Assembly: GCF_017875275.1 (NCBI RefSeq)
Contig: NZ_JAGGML010000001.1
Span: 2,563,001-2,627,000 of the forward strand
Source: Xanthobacter flavus
GTDB lineage: Bacteria > Pseudomonadota > Alphaproteobacteria > Rhizobiales > Xanthobacteraceae
Reading direction: 5' to 3'
DNA length: 64,000 nucleotides
Program-made: the position numbers and the translations under genes
Notes under the pieces: model-generated
Told to the model about the DNA's origin: nothing
Databases searched by the model: none
The model's input: the letters and a program-made list of their open reading frames with translations, nothing else
In this document: positions 33,697-41,791 of the stretch, piece by piece
How positions within the stretch are numbered: the stretch's first letter is position 1
How the letters are laid out: each line of letters starts with the position of its first letter

Positions 33697-33978
33697 ATGG
33701 CCGATACGACCGCCGGCATCCCGCCACGCTACCTGCGCACGCAGGAGGCCGCTCGCTTCCTCGGACTGTCCGAGCGCACACTGGAGAAGCACCGCACCTA
33801 CGGCACCGGCCCGTCTTACAGGAAGCTCGGCGGCCGAGTCGTCTACGCCATAGAGGATCTCCAGACGTGGGCCGATCGCGGCCTCGTCAATTCGACCTCT
33901 GATCCGCGCGGCACGGTGCTCCCCGCCAAGCGGCAGGAGCCGTCGGATCGCCGCTTCGCCGGCCGCCAGCCGCGCTGA
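33697..33978 (+). CDS. AlpA/MerR-type helix-turn-helix protein
   Basis: A 93-aa DNA-binding protein. The HTH is YLRTQEAARFLGLSERTLEK (residues 12-31), followed by a RTYGTGPSYRKLGGRVVYA wing and EDLQTWAD. This is the MerR-like fold of AlpA and excisionase-type proteins. It lies 11 bases upstream of repA and is likely cotranscribed with it. It may regulate repA or take part in excision. It differs from the int-linked HTH protein at 6309. Confidence 0.75.
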   Translation: MADTTAGIPPRYLRTQEAARFLGLSERTLEKHRTYGTGPSYRKLGGRVVYAIEDLQTWADRGLVNSTSDPRGTVLPAKRQEPSDRRFAGRQPR

Positions 33979-33989
33979 GACGACACGCC

Positions 33990-34877
33990 ATGTCGTCCCG
34001 TCACACACAGCACGACGAGCGTGCGCAGCTCGATCTGTTCCGGGCGCTGCCCGGCGATCTCGCGCCGCGCGACGCGCAGGACCTCATGGCCTATCCGTTC
34101 TTCTCGCTTGCCAAGTCGAAGCGCCTGACGCCGATCGACTTCAAGGCGGGTTCGGTGAAAATCCGTGTCGAAGCCGTGCCCGAGCACGGCATGGCGACGA
34201 TCTGGGACGCGGACGTTCTGATCTGGGCGGCCTCGCAAATCGTCGAGGCCCGTGACGTCGGCCTGCGCCCGTCACGCCTGATGGCGACCACGCCTTACGA
34301 GATTCTGAACTTCATTGGACGCGGTGTCTCGCTGCGCGATTACGACCGGCTTAAGGCCGCGCTCGACCGCCTCCAGTCCACCACCATAGCGACCTCAATC
34401 CGCCAGCCGACCGAGCGGCGGATGCACCGCTTCTCCTGGATCAACGAATGGAAGGAGCGAGCCGATCACCGCGGCCGCCCGCTCGGGCTCGAACTGATCG
34501 TACCCGACTGGTTCTACGCGGCTGTCCTCGATGATGCGCTCGTCCTCACGATCGACCGCAACTATTTCAGGCTGACCGGCGGCCTGGAGCGCTGGCTCTA
34601 CCGCCTCGTGCGCAAGCATGGCGGCAAGCAGGAATACGGCTGGAGCTTCGACTTTCCGCATCTGCACGCGAAGTCCGGCAGTCTCTCGCCGCTCAAGCAT
34701 TTCGCCTACGACCTGCGCGACATCGTCCGCCGCCAGCCGCTGCCGGGCTATCGGCTGACCATCGAGCAGTGCCTCGGCGGCCCCGAAATCCTGTCCTTCG
34801 TACCCACCGATCCCGACGCGCTCGGCATCCCGCGCCGCCGTCGCCGCTCGACAACTCGACCTGGGGATAAGCTGTGA
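33990..34877 (+). CDS. repA: Replication initiator protein RepA
   Basis: A 295-aa plasmid-type replication initiator (RepA family of alphaproteobacterial plasmids and ICEs). Typical text is FFSLAKSKRLTPIDFKAG, then TIWDADVLIWAASQI, RGVSLRDYDRLKAALDRLQS and WINEWKE. A C-terminal winged-helix domain follows, with LTGGLERWLYRLVRKHGGK. Its stop is followed within 10 bases by three iterons, so it probably binds there. It would let the excised circle replicate. ParA and its partner follow. Confidence 0.85.
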   Translation: MSSRHTQHDERAQLDLFRALPGDLAPRDAQDLMAYPFFSLAKSKRLTPIDFKAGSVKIRVEAVPEHGMATIWDADVLIWAASQIVEARDVGLRPSRLMATTPYEILNFIGRGVSLRDYDRLKAALDRLQSTTIATSIRQPTERRMHRFSWINEWKERADHRGRPLGLELIVPDWFYAAVLDDALVLTIDRNYFRLTGGLERWLYRLVRKHGGKQEYGWSFDFPHLHAKSGSLSPLKHFAYDLRDIVRRQPLPGYRLTIEQCLGGPEILSFVPTDPDALGIPRRRRRSTTRPGDKL

Positions 34878-34883
34878 ATCATC

Positions 34884-34949
34884 TCGTGCTATCAGGGACC
34901 GGCGCTATCGTGCCATCGGGGACCGGACTCTCGTGCTATCGGGGACCGG
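34884..34949 (+). repeat. Three iterons downstream of repA (candidate origin)
   Basis: The 19-base unit TCGTGCTATCGGGGACCGG occurs three times as direct repeats at 34884, 34908 and 34931 (one substitution in the first and one in the second copy). The spacing is 24 and 23 bases, close to two helical turns each. They lie between repA and parA and are followed by an A/T-richer stretch (34990-35045). This fits an initiator-binding origin or the operator of repA. Confidence 0.75.
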
Positions 34950-35005
34950 AATCGTCGATTCATCGCGCTGAATCAGCAGCTTGCGAGCACCGTAACTTAT
35001 CTAAC

Positions 35006-35023
35006 CTAGATTCCTACGGAATC
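35006..35023 (+). promoter_or_regulatory. Palindrome and second CTAGATTCCTA copy upstream of parA
   Basis: CTAGATTCCTA at 35006-35016 overlaps the perfect inverted repeat GATTCC-TAC-GGAATC (35009-35023), 63 bases before ATG of parA. This would suit a ParA or partner-protein operator or a parS-like site. It stands in the AT-richest stretch of the module. Confidence 0.5.
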
Positions 35024-35085
35024 TTTCTAACGCAAACGCGTTTTTCGACCGCTGTGGACGAGTCCCCGATCGCCGGGAGACCGTC

Positions 35086-35724
35086 ATGATCGTCGCGTTC
35101 CTCAACCAGAAGGGCGGCGTCGGAAAGACGACGCTCGCCCTCCACCTAGCCGGTGAATGGGCTCGGCACGGGCAGCGCGTCACGCTGATCGACGCCGACC
35201 CACAGGGATCGGCGCTCGACTGGTCACAGCAGCGCGGCCGGGAGGGATTGGAGCGGCTGTTCGGTGTTGTTGGCCTGGCCCGCGACACGCTCCACCGCGA
35301 AGCGCCGGAGCTGGCGCGCGACGTCGATCATGTCGTCATCGACGGACCGCCGCGTGTCGCCGGTCTGATGCGTTCGGCGCTGCTCGCCGCCGATCTTGTG
35401 CTGATCCCGGTGCAGCCTTCGCCGCTTGATGGCTGGGCGTCGGCCGAGATGCTGACGCTACTCGGCGAAGCGCGGATTTACCGGCCGGAACTCAAGGCGC
35501 GGTTCGTGCTGAATCGATGCGCAGCCCGCACGGTGCTTGCCAGAGAAACCGCCGAGACGCTCGCCGACCACGACCCGCCGCCACTCCTGACCACCATCGG
35601 TCAGCGCATCGCTTTCGCCGATGTCGTGCAGACCGGACGGCTCGCAGCCGAACAGGACGATACATCGCCCGCCGCGCGCGAGATCGCCGCGCTCGCTGCC
35701 GAAGTCACGAGGATCGGGGCATGA
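35086..35724 (+). CDS. parA: ParA-family partition ATPase
   Basis: A 212-aa Walker-type ATPase: NQKGGVGKTTLALHLA is the deviant Walker A (residues 7-22), LIDADPQGSALDW the A' motif and VVIDGPPR the Walker B-like motif. It is of the short type (no N-terminal HTH) used by small plasmids and ICEs to keep copies segregated. It would work with the small downstream protein, whose ATG overlaps its stop (ATGA). Operator-like repeats lie upstream. Confidence 0.9.
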   Translation: MIVAFLNQKGGVGKTTLALHLAGEWARHGQRVTLIDADPQGSALDWSQQRGREGLERLFGVVGLARDTLHREAPELARDVDHVVIDGPPRVAGLMRSALLAADLVLIPVQPSPLDGWASAEMLTLLGEARIYRPELKARFVLNRCAARTVLARETAETLADHDPPPLLTTIGQRIAFADVVQTGRLAAEQDDTSPAAREIAALAAEVTRIGA

Positions 35725-35975
35725 GCGAGCAGTCCTCGAAACGCCGCTTCGCGTCCCGCCCTGCCGATCCGGAAAGCTGGATCAAGGCGCCGGACCGTCC
35801 GTCGCCGCGCGCGGAGGCCGCCGCCGATTTCACCGCCAGGCTGACGATCGACGTCACCGCCGACATGCGCGGCCGGATCAAGATCGCCGCCTTCCAGCGC
35901 GGGCAGACCGTCGCCGACATGCTGCGCGCCCTGTTCGAGCGCGAGTTCCCGACCAGCGAAGGAGAGCCACGATGA
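35721..35975 (+). CDS. Small ParA partner, ribbon-helix-helix-like
   Basis: An 84-aa basic protein starting inside the parA stop. The disordered N-terminus (SSKRRFASRPADPESWI) is followed by LTIDVTADMRGRIKIAAF and RGQTVADMLRALFEREFP, a ribbon-helix-helix-like pattern (strand, then two helices). Proteins of this kind serve as centromere-binding partners of short ParA proteins and repress the operon. The palindrome at 35009 is a candidate site for it. Confidence 0.7.
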   Translation: MSEQSSKRRFASRPADPESWIKAPDRPSPRAEAAADFTARLTIDVTADMRGRIKIAAFQRGQTVADMLRALFEREFPTSEGEPR

Positions 35976-36490
35976 TCGGTGTCGCCGATCCGTCGCTGCG
36001 CAGCGGCTTGCCGCCCGCGCTCGCGGCCGATGCTCTGACCCATGTCGAGTTGACGTGGGTCGAGAAGAAGATCGAATTCTGGATCAGGTTCGGTCGCGAG
36101 ACCGCCGAACAGATTCTCGACCGCCGCCAGCGCGTCGTGTCGTTCGCGCCGGACAGCGTTTTCGCCTTCGTTCGCTGGACCTCCAACGACTACGGCACCG
36201 CACTTTCTCGGCTCGACATCGTGCGCGCCGTCGGTGCGGGCGAGCGCTGCCAGACCCTGCCATTCGTGCGCCCCGGCGGCGACATCCTTTTGCGCGCCGA
36301 TGGCTGGCCGAAGGTCGAGCGCGTCCTCCAGCTCATTGATGCCATCGAGGCGCGGGGCATCGGTGCGATCGACGTTTCGCCCGATCACTGGCGGCACGTC
36401 CACAACCGTCTGGCGGTCGGTGAAGCACCGCGCGCCTACGACGCACAGCAGCATCGCGCCTTCCTCCTGCGCCGGAGGATCATGCCATGA
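35972..36490 (+). CDS. DUF2840 family protein
   Basis: A 172-aa protein of a family known only from alphaproteobacterial conjugative elements. Typical strings are LTHVELTWVEKKIEFWIRFG and FAFVRWTSNDYGTALSRLDI, then GGDILLRADGWPKVERVLQ. Its ATG overlaps the preceding stop, and the TraF-type peptidase gene overlaps its own stop by four bases, so it lies in a tight operon from parA to traF. Function is unknown. Confidence 0.78.
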   Translation: MIGVADPSLRSGLPPALAADALTHVELTWVEKKIEFWIRFGRETAEQILDRRQRVVSFAPDSVFAFVRWTSNDYGTALSRLDIVRAVGAGERCQTLPFVRPGGDILLRADGWPKVERVLQLIDAIEARGIGAIDVSPDHWRHVHNRLAVGEAPRAYDAQQHRAFLLRRRIMP

Positions 36491-37032
36491 GCCGCTTTGG
36501 ATACGTCATGACGACGTACTTCGCAGTGATGCTGATGGGCATCCTGTCGATCGTGTCGTTCGCGCCGAAGCTCATCTGGAATGCCTCCGCGAGCACGCCG
36601 ATCGGCCTCTATGCGATCAGCGCCAGCGACGGATTGGAAGCAACCGACCTCGTCGCCGTAGCGGCGCCGGAGCCAATCGCCACGTTCCTTGCCGATGGCG
36701 GATATCTGCCGCGCGGCGTGCCGCTGCTGAAGCGAGTCGCGGGCTTGCCCGGTCAACGTGTGTGCCGAACCGGCCACACGATCACCGTCGATGGCCAGGC
36801 CATCGGCGATGCGCTCGACCGCGACCGGCGGGGCCGCGAACTCCCGATCTGGCAGGGATGCCGCGTCATCGCCGACGACGAACTGTTCCTGATGAACTGG
36901 CAGGTCCGCGACAGTCTCGACGGGCGTTACTTCGGCCCGCTCCCCGCCAGCTCGGTCATCGGCCGGGCCACCCCCCTCTACACTGACGAGGACGGCGATG
37001 ACCGCTTCGTCTGGCGCGCGCCGACGCGGTGA
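36487..37032 (+). CDS. traF: TraF-type S26 signal peptidase
   Basis: A 181-aa membrane-anchored peptidase of the S26 family, TraF branch, which matures the TrbC pilin in RP4-type systems. A transmembrane segment (YFAVMLMGILSIVSFAPKL) is followed by the nucleophile region ASTPIGLYAI and the catalytic lysine in LLKRVAGLPGQRV. The C-terminal part has LDGRYFGPLPASSVIGRATPL. Its expected substrate, TrbC, is encoded at 45370 in the same element. Confidence 0.85.
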   Translation: MSRFGYVMTTYFAVMLMGILSIVSFAPKLIWNASASTPIGLYAISASDGLEATDLVAVAAPEPIATFLADGGYLPRGVPLLKRVAGLPGQRVCRTGHTITVDGQAIGDALDRDRRGRELPIWQGCRVIADDELFLMNWQVRDSLDGRYFGPLPASSVIGRATPLYTDEDGDDRFVWRAPTR

Positions 37033-37078
37033 CGGCACGCCCATGACCTTAGCCACCGCAATATGAAGGAGACGCCCC

Positions 37079-37426
37079 ATGTCCGTTATCGGTCAATTCA
37101 CGCGCGAAAATGACGGCTTCATCGGCCACCTGATGACGCTGTCATTGCACCAGGACATCATCATCGTTCCGGCTGAACCGTCCGATGCCGAGAACGCGCC
37201 GGACTTCCGTGTCCATGTTCTCGACAGCATGAACAACGAAACCGGCGCGGAGATCGGTGCAGGGTGGAAGCGCACCGGCGAGAAGGCCGGCGACTACGTT
37301 TCGCTGCAGATCGATGATCCGACCTTCGGTCATCCGATCCGCGCCAACCTCTTCCAATCCGCCGACGACAAGTCCGCCTGGGGCTTGCACTGGAACCGGC
37401 CGCCCAAGCGCGCAGAGCGGGACTGA
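37079..37426 (+). CDS. DUF736 family protein (second copy)
   Basis: A 115-aa DUF736 protein: IGQFTRENDGFIGHLMTLSL, EIGAGWKRTGEKAGDYVSLQ and DDPTFGHPIRANLFQ. It shares the family order with the protein at 31528 but differs clearly in sequence, so the two are paralogues of separate origin rather than a recent duplication. A GAAGGAGAC site precedes the ATG. It lies between the traF-type peptidase and the lytic transglycosylase. Function unknown. Confidence 0.85.
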   Translation: MSVIGQFTRENDGFIGHLMTLSLHQDIIIVPAEPSDAENAPDFRVHVLDSMNNETGAEIGAGWKRTGEKAGDYVSLQIDDPTFGHPIRANLFQSADDKSAWGLHWNRPPKRAERD

Positions 37427-37429
37427 ACG

Positions 37430-38191
37430 ATGTCGGTCCCGCTCCCCAAAGCTGTCGCCGGGTGGTCAAACACCGCCCGGCGCACAGCCCTCCTTCTCCT
37501 TTCCGGCCTTCTGCTTTCCGCGCCGCTTTGCGCCACCGCGAATGCGCAGACCGTGTCGGCCGAGCGCCCCTCTCGTGCCGATTCCTACGCCACATTCATC
37601 ACCGAGGCCGCGCAACGGTTCGGCGTTCCCGAGCACTGGATACGCGCCGTCATGCGCGTCGAAAGCGCTGGCGACGTGCGAGCGATCTCGTCAGCCGGCG
37701 CGATGGGACTGATGCAGATCATGCCCGCCACATGGACCGATCTGCGCGCCCGTCACCGGCTCGGCGCGAATCCCTACGATCCACGCGACAACATTCTGGC
37801 GGGCGCGGCTTATCTCCGCGAGATGCACGACCGCTATGGTTCGCCGGGATTTCTCGCAGCCTACAATGCTGGTCCCGGCCGCTACGAAGAGTATCTCGCC
37901 GGCCGTCCGTTGCCCGCCGAAACGCGCGCCTATGTCGCCGCGCTGGCACCTATTATCGGCGGCGGAGATGCCCTTGCTCCCGTCACGGTCGCGGCGGCCG
38001 ATCCCAACGCCTGGACACGCTCGCCGCTGTTCATCGTGCAGTCCGAGCGCACCGCCACCGCTGTTCCGACGGCCGGCGATCGCACTTCCAATGACACTCC
38101 CGCTGCAACTCCGGTGCGCGATGCCACAGCCATCGCTCCACAATCCGGAGGCCTCTTCGTGGCTAGAAACGGCGATGGAGGGCCGCGATGA
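37430..38191 (+). CDS. Lytic transglycosylase (VirB1-like)
   Basis: A 253-aa periplasmic peptidoglycan-cleaving enzyme that would open the wall for the mating channel. The signal peptide is at residues 15-40 (LLLLSGLLLSAPLCATANAQ). The SLT domain has the catalytic glutamate in VMRVESAGDVRA, then GAMGLMQIMPATW and AYNAGPGRY. The C-terminal 80 residues are Pro/Ala/Thr-rich and variable. It is the last gene before the IS110-type insertion, which separates it from the relaxase gene. Confidence 0.88.
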   Translation: MSVPLPKAVAGWSNTARRTALLLLSGLLLSAPLCATANAQTVSAERPSRADSYATFITEAAQRFGVPEHWIRAVMRVESAGDVRAISSAGAMGLMQIMPATWTDLRARHRLGANPYDPRDNILAGAAYLREMHDRYGSPGFLAAYNAGPGRYEEYLAGRPLPAETRAYVAALAPIIGGGDALAPVTVAAADPNAWTRSPLFIVQSERTATAVPTAGDRTSNDTPAATPVRDATAIAPQSGGLFVARNGDGGPR

Positions 38192-38381
38192 CGGTGTTCG
38201 CAGCATTTCGTGGAATAGCGTGCTCTGGCGGAAGGATGGCGGTCCGAGGAGGAGGAGCAGGCAACACAACCGCACGATTGCCGCCCGTAATCGGCAGGAC
38301 GGTTCCCCGCCGAAGAGCGCGCCACCAACAGCTTCGCCGCCCGGTAAAATCTCCCGCGTTACGCAACGCAGGAGGCGGGTG

Positions 38382-39470
38382 ATGGACTTCTTTTGCGGGC
38401 TGGACGTGGCCATCGAGGAGACGGCGGTGTGCGTCGTCGATGATCGCGGTGAAGTACATCTGACGGTGAAGGTGGCGACCGAGCCGGAGGCGTTGCTGGC
38501 GGTGCTGAAGCCCTTCGTTGGGCGATTGAAGCGTGTCGGCCACGAGGCCGGCTCGCTGTCGCCCTGGCTCCATCCCGAGCTCAAGAAGCTCGGCCTGCCG
38601 GCGATCTGCCTGGAGACGCAGCATGTGCGGGCCGCGATGTCGGCCCAGCGCAACAAGACCGACGCAGCGGACGCCCTCGGGATCGCCCACATCATGCGCA
38701 CAGGCTGGTTCCGCCAGGCGCACGTGAAGACGGAAAGCTGCTACCGGATGCGCCTGCTGCTGACGCATCGACGCAACCTGAAGCGCAAGTTCCTCGATCT
38801 CGAGAACGCCATCCGCCACTCGCTGAAGAGCTTCGGGATCAAGCTCGGTGGCACCTCGCGCGGCAAGTTCGACCAGGCGGTGCGGGAGGCGGTGGCCGAC
38901 GATCCGCTGTCCTGCGAGCTCATGGACGCCATGCTGTCGGCGCGCGCCGCGCTGTGGAAGGAGTATTGCCGGCTGCACGATCTCGTCGTGAAGCTGGTGG
39001 CGCAAAGCGAGCTGTGCCGGCGCTTCATGGCGATCCCAGGCGTCGGGCCGGTGACGGCGCTCAGCTTCATGACGGCGATCGACGACCCGTCCCGCTTCCG
39101 CCGCTCGCGCGACGTTGCCGCCTATTTCGGGCTGACGTCCAGGCGATGGCAGTCGGGCACATCGATCGACGTGCAGGGGCGTATCTCAAAGGCTGGGGAC
39201 TCTGATGTGCGCCGCGCGCTCTACGAGGCGGCATCGGGACTGCTGACCCGCTTCAAGGGCAAGGACAAGGTGAAGGCCTGGGGCCAGGAGATCGCCAAGC
39301 GCTCCTGCCATCGCAAGGCGTGCGTCGCCGTGGCCCGCAAACTGGCCGTCATCATGCACGCCATGTGGAGCGACGGCACCTTCTATCTCGGCGATCCGGC
39401 AGCGAGCACTGCCGACGCCGCGCAGCGGGCGCACACCAAGGATCGCAAGCTCCTGGGAGCCCACCGATGA
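38382..39470 (+). mobile_element. IS110-family transposase gene
   Basis: A 362-aa DEDD transposase of the IS110 family. The N-terminal RuvC-like domain has FFCGLDVAIEE and the pair in NKTDAADALGIA; the C-terminal Transposase_20 domain has FMAIPGVGPVTALSFMTAID and YFGLTSRRWQSG with the conserved serine region. ATG 38382 follows GGAGGCGGG. The element ends are not clear: IS110 elements have no terminal inverted repeats or target duplication. Non-coding flanks of about 190 bases upstream and up to 400 bases downstream probably include the bridge RNA. It sits between the transglycosylase and the relaxase genes without breaking either. Confidence 0.88.
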
Positions 39471-39883
39471 GCAACTTGCTGACACGAGACATGCAGCGCG
39501 CCCGCAACTGACGGACGCCATTCTGAACATGGAGATCCGCCCTCGGCGGATGAGGACCGATGCAGACCAGGACCGACGGAACGCACGTTATCTTGCCTGC
39601 GGCTGTGCCGATCGGAAGACGGCCGGACCGCGCTCGATTGCCTGTGACGATGCTCCGTCAATCCGATGGAAAAGTGCGCCGCGACGGTTCGAGCGCTGCC
39701 GACGTGCAGCCGGAACACCCCGTCGCAGAGCGCGGAGGAGTGCAAGGCGCATCGGAACTCGAAGCCCGCGAGCGGAGGCGTGCCGTGGCGAACAGCATAG
39801 TATATTCTCGCATCGGGAAGGATGAACGACGATGTCCGCAAGAGCAGTGGAAATACGACCGATTAGGAGGGCGAGATAAAAGC

Positions 39884-40015
39884 GCGCGAGGTGCGGCTTG
39901 GTGCGGTCGTGTGTTTTCAGGGGCTTATGGCGCATCTGCGCGAGGTGCGCCTGATCGGCGCAGCCTGCGCAATTGCCATTTCGCCAAGGATTTTCGCGCG
40001 TTTGCGCGATGTGCG
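39884..40015 (+). other. Triplicated GCGCGAGGTGCG boxes before the relaxase gene (candidate oriT)
   Basis: The 12-mer GCGCGAGGTGCG occurs at 39884 and 39938 exactly and at 40004 with one change (GCGCGATGTGCG). It lies in the 556-base stretch 39471-40026 between the IS110 gene and the relaxase start. No protein-like frame is seen in that stretch. An A/T-rich patch with AGTATATTC is at 39798-39806. In Trb-type elements the transfer origin is normally beside the relaxase gene, so these repeats may be relaxosome binding sites. The nick site is not identified. Confidence 0.45.
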
Positions 40016-40026
40016 GGGCCTCGGCG

Positions 40027-41766
40027 ATGAGCGGCGAGGACGATTTCCGCATCCGGCCAGGCCGCATCCGCTCGACCCGAGCGCAGCAGGCGCGGCCCTT
40101 CATCGCCCAGGCGCTCGCCGCCGCCCAGCGGGCCGGCGGCAGCGTCTCGCGCTCCGGCAAGATCAGCTCGGGCAACCGCTCGCGGTTCGGGCGCGGGCAG
40201 CGCGCGACCGTTCAGGCCAACCGGCTACTCACCAGCCGATCGCGCAACACCATCATCAAGACGCGCGTCGTCCGTCATAGCGCGCGGGCCGCGCCGCTTT
40301 CCGCCCACCTCAGCTACCTGCGGCGCGAGGGTGTCACCCGGGATGGGGAGAAGGCGCGGCTGTTCGGTCCCGAGACCGAGGACGCCGATCCCAAGGCCTT
40401 CGCCGAGCGGACCCAGGATGATCGGCATCATTTCCGGTTCATCGTCTCGCCCGAGGACGCGACGGAGATGTCCGACCTCAAGACCTATGCCCGCGACCTG
40501 ATGGGGCAGATGGAGAAAGACCTCGGCACGAAGCTCGACTGGGTCGGTGTCGATCACTGGAACACGGATAATCCGCACGTCCACATCATCCTGCGCGGGC
40601 GCACCGATGACGGCCAGGACCTCGTCATCTCGCGCGACTACATCAAGGAAGGCATGCGCGCTCGCGCGCAGGATCTCGTCACCCAAGAGCTGGGGCCGCG
40701 CACCGATCACGAGATCCGCCGCAATCTCGAACGCCAGATCGAGTCGGAGCGCTGGACCAACCTCGACCGCCAGCTTGCGCGGGACAGCTACCGCACCGGC
40801 GTCGTCGATCTTGCCCCGCACCCCGACCGCCAGCCGGACGAATTCCATGCGATGAAGGTCGGCCGGCTGCGGAAGCTGGAAACGCTTGGCCTCGCCGATC
40901 AGGTCGGTCCCGGCCAATGGGTCGTATCGGAGAACGCCGAGGCGACGCTGCGCGAGCTGGGCGAGCGTGGCGACATCATCAAACGCATTCATCGCGGCCT
41001 GACGGAACGCGGTATCGAGCGCGGCGCCGCCAGCTACGTGCTGGCCGGCGAGAGCCTCAACGATCCCGTCGTCGGCCGGCTGGTCGATCGTGGTCTCGAC
41101 GATGAGCTGAAGGGCACGGCCTATGCCATCGTCGATGCCACGGACGGACGAACCCATCACATCAAGTTGCCCGACCTCGACGCGGCCGGCGATAGCGCGC
41201 CGGGCTCGATCGTCGAGCTGCGCAAATTCGACGACGCGCAGGGACGCAGACGGGTCGCGCTCGCCGTCCGCTCCGATCTCGACATCGAGAGGCAAGTCCA
41301 TGCCACCGGCGCCACCTGGCTCGACCGGCAAGCGATCGCCCGCGATCCCGTTCCGCTCGGCGGCGGCGGCTTCGGCGCTGAGGTTCGCCAGGCGATGGAC
41401 AGGCGGGCCGACCATCTCGTCGGCCAAGGCCTTGCCGAGCGGCAGACGCGCGGCGTCAGCTTCTCGCCCGGGCTGATCGACACGCTACGGCAGCGCGAGG
41501 TCGACGCCCTCGGCGAGAAGCTCGCCGCCGAGACCGGCCGACAATTCTCGAAGGCCGCAACGGGCGAGTATGTGGCGGGGACCTATCGCCAGCGCTTTGC
41601 GCTCGCGTCTGGCCGCTTCGCCATGATCGACGACGGCCTCGGCTTCCAGCTCGTGCCCTGGTCGCCGTCCCTCGAACGTCAGATCGGCCAGCACGTCTCC
41701 GGCGTGTCGCGCGGCGCGGGTGGCGTCGACTGGAGCTTCGGCCGCAACCGCGGGCTCGGCATGTAG
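40027..41766 (+). CDS. Relaxase, VirD2/DUF3363 type
   Basis: A 579-aa mobilisation nuclease that would nick oriT and pilot the DNA strand. The N-terminal relaxase domain has SRNTIIKTRVVRH, then a histidine cluster in GVDHWNTDNPHVHIILRG, the metal-binding motif III. The C-terminal part matches DUF3363. ATG 40027 follows a GGGGCCTCGGCG leader without a strong ribosome site. A tyrosine nucleophile is expected in the first 100 residues; HLSYLRREGV near residue 98 is a candidate. TraG/VirD4 is encoded 25 bases downstream. Confidence 0.88.
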   Translation: MSGEDDFRIRPGRIRSTRAQQARPFIAQALAAAQRAGGSVSRSGKISSGNRSRFGRGQRATVQANRLLTSRSRNTIIKTRVVRHSARAAPLSAHLSYLRREGVTRDGEKARLFGPETEDADPKAFAERTQDDRHHFRFIVSPEDATEMSDLKTYARDLMGQMEKDLGTKLDWVGVDHWNTDNPHVHIILRGRTDDGQDLVISRDYIKEGMRARAQDLVTQELGPRTDHEIRRNLERQIESERWTNLDRQLARDSYRTGVVDLAPHPDRQPDEFHAMKVGRLRKLETLGLADQVGPGQWVVSENAEATLRELGERGDIIKRIHRGLTERGIERGAASYVLAGESLNDPVVGRLVDRGLDDELKGTAYAIVDATDGRTHHIKLPDLDAAGDSAPGSIVELRKFDDAQGRRRVALAVRSDLDIERQVHATGATWLDRQAIARDPVPLGGGGFGAEVRQAMDRRADHLVGQGLAERQTRGVSFSPGLIDTLRQREVDALGEKLAAETGRQFSKAATGEYVAGTYRQRFALASGRFAMIDDGLGFQLVPWSPSLERQIGQHVSGVSRGAGGVDWSFGRNRGLGM

Positions 41767-41791
41767 CCCAATCAAGAAAGGAGTGCCCGCC

